A stretch of 64,000 bases of DNA from Oxalobacteraceae bacterium (GCA_021299035.1 JAJTGD010000009.1:1-64000), one strand, 5' to 3'; counted from the first letter of the stretch, positions 48,122 to 57,889 are shown. Notes: generated from the letters alone by a model not told the origin. Numbers and translations are program-made.

Positions 48122-48149
48122 ACGGCGCGGCAACCGCGCCGTTTTTTTT
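48122..48149 (+). terminator. intrinsic terminator after the binding-protein gene
   Basis: Perfect 9-bp stem ACGGCGCGG / CCGCGCCGT with a CAA loop, followed by a run of eight T. Confidence 0.9.
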
Positions 48150-48421
48150 GCCTAGACGTCTCGTCTCAGATCTGCTGAAAAGTTACTCTGAAGAAACAGT
48201 GCTGGGCACTGACAAGCACTAGGCTAGCAGTAACGCTGACGACCGTGCTCGGTATGATGGCCTCTTGTCATTGCTTCATTCCCTCTTCCGAATTTAGTTT
48301 CCCTGTGGGAACTTTGATATTTCTCGACTTCCTTGCATAATGGAAATGTTCCAGCGCACCAAAAACCGATTATCGGTAGCTGTCTCCTTGGTCGCGCACG
48401 ATGGTGTGAGTTTATTTCCTT
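48150..48421. other. intergenic region before the GGDEF-EAL gene
   Basis: About 270 bp after the terminator. No gene is recognised; it holds the promoter at 48314-48341. Confidence 0.55.
48314..48341 (+). promoter_or_regulatory. promoter of the GGDEF-EAL gene
   Basis: TTGATA (48314-48319) and CATAAT (48336-48341) with a 16-bp spacer, about 80 bp before the start codon. Confidence 0.5.
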
Positions 48422-51094
48422 ATGCAAACTTTGCTGCGACATTCAGAGCAACTGGCAATGCGGACGAATCTGAAAATCGGGTTCATCTGGGGCAGTGTTT
48501 GCCTATTAGTTGTTGCACTGGTATGGGCTTCAGCCACCATCAAGATCGAGCGCGATGAGCAGCAGCTGACTGATGAGCTCAAGGTCGATACCGAGCGACG
48601 CGCGAGAAACTACGGCGAACAATTACTGCGGACCCTGTCGCAGATTGATCAGCTATCGATCTCAATCAAGTACCAGTGGGAGCACCATGGTGTGCCCAAT
48701 GATCTGGAAGAGCAATTTCGGCGCGGTCTTTATCGCGAATCGATGTTTCCAGTCGCGGTGGATGCCATGGGCTATGCATTAACCAACACCCGCAATCTTC
48801 CCCGTGGTACCTACATGGGAGACATCGATTTTTTTAAGCATACCCGCGACAGTGATGGTACGAAGATGCTGATTTCACCGCCTGCCGAGGGTCGTGGTGG
48901 TTTGACAGGCAAACAAGTGGTTCGCTTCACCCGGCGTATCGACAAGCCTGATGGTAGCTTCGGCGGGATCGTGCTGATCACTGTTGAGGTGAATTATCTT
49001 CTTGCGTTTCCCGATATTGCACGTTTGCCGGCAGGTGATTTTGTATCTGCACGATTCCTTGAGGGTGCCGTCATTGGTACCCGAAGTGGAGAGAATATTC
49101 GGCCGGCTTACTACACGACGCCAGTGACGTTTTTGGAGGATGTGGGTTCTCGCGTTGACCCAGCTGATGTTTTTATTGATCAACAATCCCGCGTTGTCGG
49201 ATGGGACAAGATCGATGGCTACCCAATCGTGCTAGTCGCTGCTTCCCGTATCGAGCGAGCATTTACCTCATATGAGTCAACTCGCTCTTCTTACCAGGCG
49301 ATTGCGTCGATAGCGAGTGCTTTGCTATTGCTGGCGGCTGCATTTGGCGCTGGTATGCAAATGCGTGGCGCGGCACAACGCCGGCACCAAGCGCAGGTAC
49401 AGGCGACATTTCGACTGGCGGTTGATGCGGCGCGTGAGGCGTTCTATATGATTCGCCCCTCGGACAAAGATCAAACTTCTTGGATTATTGAAGACTGCAA
49501 TGAGCGTGCTGCGGAGATGCAGCACCGTGCGCGTAGCGAGATGATCGGCCGCCCGATTGATCAACTGTTTGGCGGGCGTGACCTCGAAGAGTTGCATGGC
49601 TATTGCCAACAGGTGCTCGCCGACGGATTTCTCGAAGATGAGTTTCATGTGCCGCACTATCATCAGCATGCGGCGGGCTGGTTTCAGCGTCGTGGTGTAC
49701 GGTCTGGGCCCGGGATCGCTGTTACGGTGAGAGATGTATCAGACGCGCGGCAGCAGGCCGAGACCTTGGCGAGAATGGCGCGCACCGATTCATTGACGGG
49801 TTTACCCAATCGTCACTGGCTGAATCAGCACCTGCCAAGGGTACTTGAGGTAGCCAAGCACACCCATACCAAGGTCGCCTTGCTGTACCTAGATTTAGAT
49901 AACTTCAAACATATCAACGACGCATTGGGTCACCGCACGGGGGATGATGTGTTGGTCGCGATTGCTCGAGCTTTGCATGATGCAATCGGTAGTGACGATC
50001 AGCTTGCCCGTATTGGCGGAGATGAGTTCACGGTGGTTTTGGATCAGCTAGGCCAAGATGCTAGGTTAAATGCAGAGAACCTGGCGAACCGTCTGATCGC
50101 CGCGATTGAGGTCATGAGTGCGAGTAGCGCATGGCGGGCATTCAACCTGCGTGCATCGATTGGTGTCAGCTTATTTCCAGACGATGCTCAAGATGTCGAC
50201 GCACTGTTGATGGCGGCAGATATCGCAATGTATGAAGCAAAATCGGAGGGAAAGGCGCAGATGCGCCACTACGATGAAGCCTACGCGCAGCGGATTCGTG
50301 AGCGAATCACGATCGAGCAATCGCTCGAGGCGGCGATTCAACGAGATGAGTTCGTAATTTACTATCAGCCCCGGGTCAGCGCGCGGAGCGGCGAGATGAC
50401 TGGAATGGAGGCGTTGATTCGCTGGCGCCATCCTGAGCGCGGATTGCTATCGCCTGTGGAGTTCATCAGCGTCGCAGAAAAAACGGGCTTGATTGTTCCT
50501 ATCGGTGAGTATGTGATTCGTAAAGTGTGCGCGCAGATTGCGGAGTGGCGTACCGAGGGTCTGCCCGTAAGGCAAGTATCGGTGAATGTATCTGCGCTAC
50601 AGCTAAAAGGTCAGGGCTTGCGACAGACCTTGGTAGCAAGTCTCAAAAAATATGATCTGCCGACAGAACTTCTCGCCTTTGAACTGACTGAATCCAGTAT
50701 GCTGGATGAAGATGGCATAGCCCAAGCAGAGCTGTGCAAGTTTCGTGAGATGGGTATCGAACTCGAAATCGACGACTTTGGTACCGGTTACTCATCGCTC
50801 TCCAAGCTGCAAAGTCTTGACATCGATGTCCTGAAAATCGACCAATCGTTTGTGCGCGAGCTCGGTAAAGATGCACAAGCCAGCACGCTGTGCGAGACTA
50901 TGGTGTCCGTTGGACGAAGCCTTGGGATTTCTGTGGTTGCGGAGGGCGTAGAGACATCCGAGCAATTGCAGCTACTTCAGCGCATGGGGTGCGACCAAAT
51001 TCAGGGCTATCTGTTGGCGCCACCACTACCGGCGGAGGAATTACCCAAATTCTTCGACAGAGTTTTCTTTGAGCCTATGCTGGTCAACGCTTGA
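48422..51094 (+). CDS. membrane sensor with GGDEF and EAL domains
   Basis: Cyclic di-GMP signalling protein of 890 aa. Membrane helices at about 19-39 and 300-322 enclose a periplasmic region of Cache type (with GKQVVRFTRRIDKPDGSFGG). A PAS-like domain follows (about 330-450). The GGDEF motif is intact at residues 532-536; the RxxD inhibitory site is missing (GSDD at that place). The EAL motif (663-665) is followed by the conserved metal-ligand blocks including DDFGTGYSSL. Both activities are therefore possible. Start ATG 48422, with an alternative at 48458. Confidence 0.92.
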   Translation: MQTLLRHSEQLAMRTNLKIGFIWGSVCLLVVALVWASATIKIERDEQQLTDELKVDTERRARNYGEQLLRTLSQIDQLSISIKYQWEHHGVPNDLEEQFRRGLYRESMFPVAVDAMGYALTNTRNLPRGTYMGDIDFFKHTRDSDGTKMLISPPAEGRGGLTGKQVVRFTRRIDKPDGSFGGIVLITVEVNYLLAFPDIARLPAGDFVSARFLEGAVIGTRSGENIRPAYYTTPVTFLEDVGSRVDPADVFIDQQSRVVGWDKIDGYPIVLVAASRIERAFTSYESTRSSYQAIASIASALLLLAAAFGAGMQMRGAAQRRHQAQVQATFRLAVDAAREAFYMIRPSDKDQTSWIIEDCNERAAEMQHRARSEMIGRPIDQLFGGRDLEELHGYCQQVLADGFLEDEFHVPHYHQHAAGWFQRRGVRSGPGIAVTVRDVSDARQQAETLARMARTDSLTGLPNRHWLNQHLPRVLEVAKHTHTKVALLYLDLDNFKHINDALGHRTGDDVLVAIARALHDAIGSDDQLARIGGDEFTVVLDQLGQDARLNAENLANRLIAAIEVMSASSAWRAFNLRASIGVSLFPDDAQDVDALLMAADIAMYEAKSEGKAQMRHYDEAYAQRIRERITIEQSLEAAIQRDEFVIYYQPRVSARSGEMTGMEALIRWRHPERGLLSPVEFISVAEKTGLIVPIGEYVIRKVCAQIAEWRTEGLPVRQVSVNVSALQLKGQGLRQTLVASLKKYDLPTELLAFELTESSMLDEDGIAQAELCKFREMGIELEIDDFGTGYSSLSKLQSLDIDVLKIDQSFVRELGKDAQASTLCETMVSVGRSLGISVVAEGVETSEQLQLLQRMGCDQIQGYLLAPPLPAEELPKFFDRVFFEPMLVNA

Positions 51095-51104
51095 AGCTCT
51101 TACG

Positions 51105-52175
51105 CTAATCAAACAAGGCGCGCAGGCTGTCGGCGTTCGGTGAGGGCACGATACCCTTTTCGGTAATGATCGCGCTCACCAATTCGGCCGGGGTGACATC
51201 AAAAGAGGGATTGCGTACCTTCACGCCTTCCGCTGCCCATTGGGTCTCCCGAAATCCTGTGACTTCACTCGCCGCGCGTTCTTCGATTGGAATCTGATCG
51301 CCGCTCGCGACAGATAGATCAATGGTCGATAGCGGGCAAGCGACATAAAAGGGAATAGCATGGCGTGCGGCCAATACAGCCACCATGTAAGTGCCGATTT
51401 TATTCGCAACATCACCATTCGCTGCCACACGATCAGTACCGACGATCACCGCGTCGATTTCGCCGTGCGCCATCAGGTGTCCGGCCATATTGTCGGTGAT
51501 GAGTGTGACAGGGATTTTTTCTTGCACCATTTCCCAGGCCGTCAGCCGTGCGCCTTGCAAAAATGGGCGCGTTTCATCAGCAATCACACTGATGCGTTTG
51601 CCGGCCGCGACGGCAGAGCGAATTACACCAAGTGCGGTACCGTGTCCCGCGGTGGCAAGCGCACCGGCATTGCAATGCGTCAGTACGCGCGCGCCATCTG
51701 GTAAAAGGGCAGCGCCGTATTCACCCATTTGTCGGTTGATTGCAATATCTTCGTCATGAATTGCACTCGCTTCGGCCAACAGTGCAGCCGCTATTTCTGG
51801 AGCGCTCTCGTTGATGTGATGCGTTTGGCAGCGACGCATACGTTCCAGGGCCCAGAACAGATTGACCGCGGTTGGACGACTCTCAGCGAGTACCGTAAAT
51901 CCGGCATCCAGCGCTGCGTCAAATACTGCACGCGCTTGTGATTGCTGTCGCAAAGCCTCGAGGGCAACACCGTAAGCGGCAGCGACACCAATCGCAGGCG
52001 CGCCACGAACGACCATACTGCGAATTCCTTCGGCAACACCCGCGGCCGAGTCGTAAGATAAATACTCAAAGACGGCGGGCAGGCGTGTTTGATCGACCAT
52101 CTCCAGCCGACCATAACCGGGTGAATCACGCCAGCGCAGCGCCACGACAGCATCAGAATGAGAGGTGTTCGACAT
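51105..52175 (-). CDS. mtnA: S-methyl-5-thioribose-1-phosphate isomerase MtnA
   Basis: Converts 5-methylthioribose 1-phosphate (or 5-deoxyribose 1-phosphate) to the ribulose form. The 356-aa protein shows VRGAPAIGVAAAYGV, the catalytic Cys in LTHCNAGALAT, and the catalytic Asp in VGTDRVAANGDVANKIGTY. It is 139 bp downstream of apt, on the same strand as mtnP, the aldolase gene and apt. Together they give a route from methylthioadenosine to DHAP. Confidence 0.94.
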   Translation of the reverse strand: MSNTSHSDAVVALRWRDSPGYGRLEMVDQTRLPAVFEYLSYDSAAGVAEGIRSMVVRGAPAIGVAAAYGVALEALRQQSQARAVFDAALDAGFTVLAESRPTAVNLFWALERMRRCQTHHINESAPEIAAALLAEASAIHDEDIAINRQMGEYGAALLPDGARVLTHCNAGALATAGHGTALGVIRSAVAAGKRISVIADETRPFLQGARLTAWEMVQEKIPVTLITDNMAGHLMAHGEIDAVIVGTDRVAANGDVANKIGTYMVAVLAARHAIPFYVACPLSTIDLSVASGDQIPIEERAASEVTGFRETQWAAEGVKVRNPSFDVTPAELVSAIITEKGIVPSPNADSLRALFD

Positions 52176-52314
52176 GTTATTAGGGCTTGTTACCGTCTTT
52201 TATTTAACAAACGTCGGATATGGCGCATGCGTTATCTGTACGGAGCGGCGAAAACAGCCGTTGTAGTTCGGTGAGGCGCTTGCCAACCAGGGGGCGACAA
52301 TTTAATAGCGACGT

Positions 52315-52842
52315 TTAGTCGCCTTCGAATTCGCAGAGGGTGAAGACAGTTAGTCCCATTTTCTCGAGCTTGGCACGTCCACCCAGATCAGGCAGGTCAA
52401 CCACGAATGCGCACTCCACCACAGTGCCACCCAAGCCGCGTACGAGCATGACTGTCGCTTGCGCAGTACCGCCGGTTGCCAGGAGATCATCAATGACTAG
52501 CACCTTGTCGCCTGCATCAATCGCATCATCATGCATCTCAATACGATCATGACCGTACTCAAGTGCATATTCATGGCCAGTGGTTTTTCCGGGCAGCTTG
52601 CCTTGTTTGCGCACCGGCACAAAGCCTACGCCGAGTGCATAGGCTAAGGGTGCGCCAAACAAAAACCCCCGCGCCTCGGTGCCGGCAATTTTTGTGATGT
52701 CGCGACCACGATAGCGCTCGACGAATTGATCAATCGTGCTGCGAAAGCCATCAGCATCTTTTAGTAAGGTGGTGATGTCGCGAAACTGAATGCCAGGTTT
52801 TGGATAATCTGGAATCGTACGAATCAGTGATTGAATATTCAT
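52315..52842 (-). CDS. apt: adenine phosphoribosyltransferase
   Basis: Recycles adenine to AMP. The 175-aa protein has the Apt blocks [33 protein letters not shown] and the PRPP loop [16 protein letters not shown]. Its start overlaps the aldolase stop in ATGA, so translation is coupled. In this operon it would take the adenine released by MtnP. Confidence 0.95.
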   Translation of the reverse strand: MNIQSLIRTIPDYPKPGIQFRDITTLLKDADGFRSTIDQFVERYRGRDITKIAGTEARGFLFGAPLAYALGVGFVPVRKQGKLPGKTTGHEYALEYGHDRIEMHDDAIDAGDKVLVIDDLLATGGTAQATVMLVRGLGGTVVECAFVVDLPDLGGRAKLEKMGLTVFTLCEFEGD

Positions 52843-53492
52843 GGTCTGGTGGTCTCCGTGGCATGTTTGCCATAGCTTTTGAATCGCTCGATCACAGCTT
52901 GCATTTCTTGTTCAGTGAGCAGGGTGGTTTTACCGACTTGTCGGGCGATAAGATATTGCTGGCATAAAGATTCCAGCTCAATCGCAATGGCCATCGCCTC
53001 ATCTAAATCGCGGCCAAGCGTGATCATGCCGTGATTGGCGAGCAGGCAAGCTTTACGGTCTCGTAGCGCCTCAACGGCATGGTGCGACAAGGTGTCGGTA
53101 CCAAACAAGGCGTAGGGCGCGCAACGCACCGAGTCACCGCCGGCGATGGCGATCATGTAATGAAACGGCGGCAGGTCTTCGCGCAGGCAGGCCAATGCAG
53201 TGGCGTGCGGTGCGTGGGTGTGTACGACGGCATTGATCTCGGGGCGTGCACGCAAGATATCGGCATGAAACTGCCACTCGCTTGAAGGCTTGCCGACTCC
53301 GATGACTTTGCCATCAAAGTTGAGCGTGACGATGCGTGAAGGCGTTATCTCATCGACCGGCACACCCGATGGCGTAATCAGAAAATGATCACCCTCGCGA
53401 CAGCTAACATTACCTGAAGTGCCGCGATTCAGACCGGTGGTCTCAAGCTGCTTACAGGCAGCAAGGATTTGCTCTCTTACTAGTGCGCTCAT
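52839..53492 (-). CDS. class II aldolase, FucA-like, probable DHAP-shunt aldolase (Ald2)
   Basis: Zinc aldolase of 217 aa in the aldolase II/adducin fold. Expected residues are present: Glu72 (SEWQFH), His91 and His93 ([12 protein letters not shown]) and His154 ([11 protein letters not shown]), one position off E. coli FucA Glu73/His92/His94/His155. It overlaps mtnP above and apt below by 4 bp each. With mtnA and mtnP nearby, the likely reaction is cleavage of 5-methylthioribulose 1-phosphate (and 5-deoxyribulose 1-phosphate) to DHAP and an aldehyde. L-fuculose phosphate or the MtnB dehydratase reaction are alternatives. Confidence 0.82.
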   Translation of the reverse strand: MSALVREQILAACKQLETTGLNRGTSGNVSCREGDHFLITPSGVPVDEITPSRIVTLNFDGKVIGVGKPSSEWQFHADILRARPEINAVVHTHAPHATALACLREDLPPFHYMIAIAGGDSVRCAPYALFGTDTLSHHAVEALRDRKACLLANHGMITLGRDLDEAMAIAIELESLCQQYLIARQVGKTTLLTEQEMQAVIERFKSYGKHATETTRP

Positions 53493-54376
53493 GGTGTCAG
53501 CATGCGCCCAGCGACTGCCGACAGCTTATCGAGCATCTCGGGGTCCCGTGCTTCCGGCGCGGTAATCAGCGCGAACTGCAGCGCGCTGCGGCAACTACAG
53601 GTGCTAGCCGCTACGTCTGCTTTCAGATTGGGCACTACTTGTTTTACCAACTCGCGTCCTTTATTTGCATTCGCTAACAGTACACCGATGATCTGCTCGA
53701 CAGTGACATGGTCATGATCCGGATGCCAGCAGTCGTAGTCGGTCACCATGGCGACACTGGCGTAACAGATCTCTGCTTCACGCGCGAGTTTCGCCTCGGG
53801 CATATTCGTCATGCCGATCACATCACAGCCCCATTGCCGATACAGCTGCGATTCCGCCAGGCTGGAGAACTGCGGACCCTCCATCGCGAGATACGTACCG
53901 CCGCGCACGGCGGTAATACCTGCTGCTTGTGCTGCCTCCTGCAAGTGGTCACCCAGGCGGCCGCAGACCGGATGTGCCATCGACACATGCGCGACCATAC
54001 CGCGGCCGAAGAAAGATTTTTCACGCGCAAAGGTACGGTCGATGAACTGGTCAACAATCACAAAGGTTTCTGGCGCGAGTGATTCTTTGAGCGAGCCGAC
54101 TGCCGACAGCGACAGGATGTCGGTCACGCCGAGTCGCTTCAGGGCATCGATATTGGCGCGGTAATTCACTTCCGATGGCGGGATCTTGTGGCCACGGCCG
54201 TGGCGCGGCAGAAAAGCCATCGCTTGCCCGAACAAGCTGCCGGTAAGGATGTCATCCGACGGCTCGCCGAATGGTGAGGAGACTTTCACCCACTGCCGGT
54301 CTTGCAAGCCGTCGATGTCATAGATGCCGCTGCCGCCGATGATGCCGACCACCGGGCCGTGAGGATGCTGAGCCAT
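53489..54376 (-). CDS. mtnP: S-methyl-5'-thioadenosine phosphorylase MtnP
   Basis: Cleaves 5'-methylthioadenosine with phosphate to adenine and methylthioribose 1-phosphate. I start at ATG 54376 (MAQHPHGPVVGIIGGSGIYD), giving 295 aa. Motifs RGGTYLAMEGPQFSSLAES and IGMTNMPEAKLAREAEICY match the MTAP family, and VTDYDCWH completes the nucleoside site. First gene of the operon mtnP-aldolase-apt-mtnA. It is divergent from a Fur-associated TonB receptor. Confidence 0.94.
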   Translation of the reverse strand: MAQHPHGPVVGIIGGSGIYDIDGLQDRQWVKVSSPFGEPSDDILTGSLFGQAMAFLPRHGRGHKIPPSEVNYRANIDALKRLGVTDILSLSAVGSLKESLAPETFVIVDQFIDRTFAREKSFFGRGMVAHVSMAHPVCGRLGDHLQEAAQAAGITAVRGGTYLAMEGPQFSSLAESQLYRQWGCDVIGMTNMPEAKLAREAEICYASVAMVTDYDCWHPDHDHVTVEQIIGVLLANANKGRELVKQVVPNLKADVAASTCSCRSALQFALITAPEARDPEMLDKLSAVAGRMLTP

Positions 54377-54482
54377 AGGATTTTTAGGGGTTGAGGCTGA
54401 GTGAGCCGGAAGGGTACCAAATCTCTCGCTGTGTCTCTGCGTTAATAAAGCGTTGACGGCCGTTAACACTCCGGTTATAGTT

Positions 54483-54502
54483 AATACGAATCGTTCTCAT
54501 TT
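54483..54502. promoter_or_regulatory. Fur-box-like sequence before the TonB receptor
   Basis: Read on the minus strand: AAATGAGAACGATTCGTATT, close to the AATGAGAATGATTCGCATT-type Fur boxes of proteobacteria. It lies 18 bp before the receptor ATG. Confidence 0.6.
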
Positions 54503-54519
54503 AGATTTAAGTCGACTTC

Positions 54520-56835
54520 ATGCACCTGATTTCTCGCCGCTCTGGCAAGGGCTATGCCCCGCTATTTATTCGTACTGCCATGTCCAGTGTGCTGCTAGCG
54601 GTGAGCGCCGGGTATGCCGTTTCCGCTACTGAAGTAAGTACTAACAAATCCAAGTCAGGCAATGAGGACATCAAGTTAAGTGCCAACGAGGTCAAATCCG
54701 GTACCAGCGAAGTCACTGTGTTGCCTCGGGTGGACGTGATTGGTAGCGGCACACGCGCGGGCGCAGAAAGCAGTGGCTCAGCCGCCGTAATTGATGGCCG
54801 TACCTTGGAAGAGAGTCGGGTCTTCAATGTGAATGAGGCCTTGCGCAAGGTACCGGGCGTGAATGTGCGTGAGGAGGAGGGCGTCGGCCTGCGGCCCAAC
54901 ATCGGAATACGCGGCCTGAACCCGACGCGCTCAACCAAAACGCTGCTGCTTGAGGATGGCCTGCCACTGTCGTTCGCACCCTATGGTGATAACGCCAGCT
55001 ACTATCACCCGCCGATTGATCGCTATGAATCGATTGAGGTCAGCAAGGGTAGTCAAGTGATTCGCTTTGGCCCGCAGACTGCCGGTGGTGTCATCAACTA
55101 CATCACGCCAGAGCCACAAAAAGAGTTTGGTGGACTGGTTGGTCTTTCTGCAGGTACGCGCGGTTACCTCAACGGCCATGTGATGGCGACCGGCAGTGGC
55201 GCCATACTTGATCTCTACCGAAAAGAATCCGATGGCGCGCGCGACAATATGCACAGCCGTTTGGATGACTTGAATTTCAAATGGGCCGGGCAGTTGAATG
55301 ACGACCACAAGCTGGTCTTACGCGCGACCTATTTCAAGGAGTATTCACAACTGACTTACTCCGGTCTCACACAGACCGAGTATGCAAATCTCGGGCCTCG
55401 TTATAACCCGTTCAAAAATGATTTTTTCGATGCCAATCGCACAGGTATGTCGGCGACGCACGAGGTGCGCCTTGATGCAGATACAAAGGTACTGACCAGT
55501 ATTTATGGTGCGTACTTTGATCGCGACTGGTGGCGGCAAGCGTCAGAGACAAGAGCCTATTCGGTCGGGGCGCGTGATGCATATGACAGGGCTACGCTTA
55601 ACTGTGATCCGGCGAGTGGTGCATCAAGCGTGCGTATATTGGGTAACGCGCTCGGGGACCCTGATCTAGCGGGCTGTCGCATGCAAGGGAGACTGCGTAC
55701 GTATTCGACGGTAGGTATTGATACCCGGGTACAGCAACAATCTGCGGCGTTTGGCTTGAAACATGAACTGGAGTACGGAATGAAGTTCCATCATGAGCTT
55801 CAGCGCCGACGCCAAGAAAATTACCTGACCTATTCAGATTATCTGGCTGGTCAGAATATGACGGTTGGAGAAAATCAAAAGCGATCCACTGAAGCCGTAT
55901 CTGCATTTGTTACTAGCAAGACAAGCCTTACCGATCGTTTACACATCACGCCGATCATCAGGGTCGAGCATTTCCAGCATAAGCGAACTTTCCTTACTGA
56001 CGATAACACTACAACCGCAAACTCAGGTGCTATCAAGGCGACCTTCACCGAATTGATCCCAGGTGCGGGTATGGTCTACTTGGTTGATGAGCGTAATACG
56101 CTTTATGGCGGTGTACACCGAGGGTTCAGTCCGCCTCGGGCTGAAGATTCGATAAACGGTATTGGTACGACAATAGAACTGAAAGCCGAACGAAGTATCA
56201 ATGCTGAGTTGGGATGGAGATCGGCTTTATCCAAAGATATTTCGTTCGACGCAGCGGTATTCAGGAATAACTTCAGCAACCTGGTTCAGGTGGGAAGCAT
56301 TGCCGGTGGTTCAACGAATTATTCTGAAGGTAAGGCTTTGTTTCAGGGCGTCGAGTTTGCAGGACAGATCGATAAGCTGACACAGGCACTCGACGGCAAT
56401 CTTTTCTTGCGTACGGTGCTCACTTGGCTACCGGTGGCAGATCAGCAATCAGACTTCATCAGTCCTTCTTCTGGTTCTGCAGTTGTATCCCAAAAGGGCA
56501 AAAGACTTCCGTATGCCCCAGAGCACTTGCTTAACCTGACGATTGGTTACAGAGCACCATCGAACTGGAATGTTCGTGCGGAGTACGTCTTCGTTGGTAA
56601 GCAATACTCAGATTTTTCTAATACGGTATCACCGGCTGCCAACCCAAATGGGCAAGTCGGATTAATCGATGCCTATGGTATCTGGAACGTGGTGGCTAAC
56701 TACACCGTAGGCTCGGCAACCCTGTTCATCACCGCAAAAAACCTGACCGACCACACCTACATCGTCGACCGCACCCGCGGTATTCAAGTGGGTATGCCGC
56801 GCACCTTCCAAGCAGGGATCAAGTACGCCTTTTGA
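54520..56835 (+). CDS. TonB-dependent receptor, FecA-like, likely iron uptake
   Basis: Outer-membrane receptor of 771 aa. The signal peptide ends near residue 30 (YAVSA). A short Lys/Ser-rich segment precedes the plug (about 68-210) with RPNIGIRGLNPTRSTKTLLLEDG, DRYESIEVSKGSQVIRFGPQ and TAGGVINYITPEPQ. The barrel ends with the usual Phe (AGIKYAF). There is no N-terminal signalling domain, and no sigma/anti-sigma pair or permease is adjacent. The Fur-box-like sequence upstream argues for Fe-siderophore or ferric citrate, but the ligand cannot be read from sequence. Confidence 0.88.
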   Translation: MHLISRRSGKGYAPLFIRTAMSSVLLAVSAGYAVSATEVSTNKSKSGNEDIKLSANEVKSGTSEVTVLPRVDVIGSGTRAGAESSGSAAVIDGRTLEESRVFNVNEALRKVPGVNVREEEGVGLRPNIGIRGLNPTRSTKTLLLEDGLPLSFAPYGDNASYYHPPIDRYESIEVSKGSQVIRFGPQTAGGVINYITPEPQKEFGGLVGLSAGTRGYLNGHVMATGSGAILDLYRKESDGARDNMHSRLDDLNFKWAGQLNDDHKLVLRATYFKEYSQLTYSGLTQTEYANLGPRYNPFKNDFFDANRTGMSATHEVRLDADTKVLTSIYGAYFDRDWWRQASETRAYSVGARDAYDRATLNCDPASGASSVRILGNALGDPDLAGCRMQGRLRTYSTVGIDTRVQQQSAAFGLKHELEYGMKFHHELQRRRQENYLTYSDYLAGQNMTVGENQKRSTEAVSAFVTSKTSLTDRLHITPIIRVEHFQHKRTFLTDDNTTTANSGAIKATFTELIPGAGMVYLVDERNTLYGGVHRGFSPPRAEDSINGIGTTIELKAERSINAELGWRSALSKDISFDAAVFRNNFSNLVQVGSIAGGSTNYSEGKALFQGVEFAGQIDKLTQALDGNLFLRTVLTWLPVADQQSDFISPSSGSAVVSQKGKRLPYAPEHLLNLTIGYRAPSNWNVRAEYVFVGKQYSDFSNTVSPAANPNGQVGLIDAYGIWNVVANYTVGSATLFITAKNLTDHTYIVDRTRGIQVGMPRTFQAGIKYAF

Positions 56836-56923
56836 GTCGACTATCTGATCGCAGATGGCGCGTCGAAACCATCGGAACTTGGCTGGAACTACGCCTGGAG
56901 AGCTGCGGGGGAGGGGAATTAGG

Positions 56924-57000
56924 TGGGGTGACCGATGGGACTCGAACCCACGACAACCAGAATCACAATCTGGGACTCTACCAACTGAGCTACGGCCACC
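56924..57000 (-). tRNA. tRNA-His (GTG)
   Basis: A 77-nt cloverleaf with encoded CCA. Anticodon GTG lies in the loop GATTGTGATTC. The extra 5' G (G-1) pairs with C73, giving the 8-bp acceptor stem unique to tRNA-His. On the minus strand a perfect TATAAT (57023-57018) lies 18 bp upstream. Confidence 0.95.
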
Positions 57001-57017
57001 ATTGAAGCAAGTCCGCC

Positions 57018-57023
57018 ATTATA
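57018..57023 (-). promoter_or_regulatory. -10 box of tRNA-His
   Basis: TATAAT on the minus strand, between the murI stop and the tRNA. The -35 region, in the 3' end of murI, is poor. Confidence 0.45.
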
Positions 57024-57049
57024 CAAAAAACGAGGCGGCAGGCCAGCAA

Positions 57050-57889
57050 TCAGTCCCTAATGTTTGCGCCGCTGACCAACTGAATCGGTGGATCAAGCTG
57101 TAACAGCTTGGAAAACGCCAGTGCTAGTGAGCTGTGGCTACCCGTTGTGAATGCCAGTAACTTATCCGGCGATGGTGACTGCGTCAGTAGGTCACGCTGG
57201 ATTAGAAGGCGGCATAGCTGCTGTGCTACGGGTTCACCGGTATCGACGATGCTCACGTTCGGTCCGGCAATCTCACGTATCAGCTGCTCTACAAAGGGAT
57301 AGTGCGTGCAGCCGAGTACGAGCGTATCTGCCCCTTGCTCAACCAATGGCTTCACATAACGCTCTACCAGTTGATAGATTTCGCGCGAGCTGAGTTCACC
57401 TTTTTCGATTTGGTTGGCGAGGCCATTACACGCTTGCAGCAAAAACGTGACCTTTGCATCTTGCGCCACTTGCGCTTGCAGCTTGAGGAATTTCTCGCTA
57501 GCGAGTGTGTTGGCGGTCGCCAGCACGCCGATGGTGCCACTGCGGCTGAGATTGGCCGCTGGCTTCAATCCCGGCTCAACCCCGACTACGGGTAACTCAG
57601 GGTAACGCGCACGCAGCCCTGCAATCGCAGCCGCAGTGGCGGTATTACAAGCCACCACCAAAGCCTTCACCTGCTGCGTGAGCAAGAACGCAGCAATCGA
57701 TACCGTGCGCTCCACAATCACTGCCTCCGGTTTTTCGCCATAAGGTGCGAAGCCGGAATCGGCAAAGTACAGCAGCGATTCTTCAGGCAACAAGGTGCGT
57801 ACGTGTCTCAGCACCGATAAGCCGCCGATACCTGAATCGAAAATGCCGATCGGTGCCCGACGATTGAACTGGAAAATGGAATCAGCCAA
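57050..57889 (-). CDS. murI: glutamate racemase
   Basis: Makes D-glutamate for peptidoglycan. Motifs: PIGIFDSGIGGLSVLRHV, VVACNTATAAAI with the first catalytic Cys and LVLGCTHYPFV with the second. The open frame extends far into the fumarase gene, so the true start is downstream. No ATG exists there, and TTG 57889 (overlapping the fumarase stop) gives a 279-aa protein of normal length. The start is uncertain by several codons. It is probably coupled to fumarase translation. Confidence 0.88.
   Translation of the reverse strand: MADSIFQFNRRAPIGIFDSGIGGLSVLRHVRTLLPEESLLYFADSGFAPYGEKPEAVIVERTVSIAAFLLTQQVKALVVACNTATAAAIAGLRARYPELPVVGVEPGLKPAANLSRSGTIGVLATANTLASEKFLKLQAQVAQDAKVTFLLQACNGLANQIEKGELSSREIYQLVERYVKPLVEQGADTLVLGCTHYPFVEQLIREIAGPNVSIVDTGEPVAQQLCRLLIQRDLLTQSPSPDKLLAFTTGSHSSLALAFSKLLQLDPPIQLVSGANIRD

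Noticed and set aside
52839-53492. Class II aldolase as MtnB of the full methionine salvage cycle
   Set aside because: FucA-type active-site set and the absence of mtnC/mtnD in the operon favour the aldolase reading, though this is not proven.
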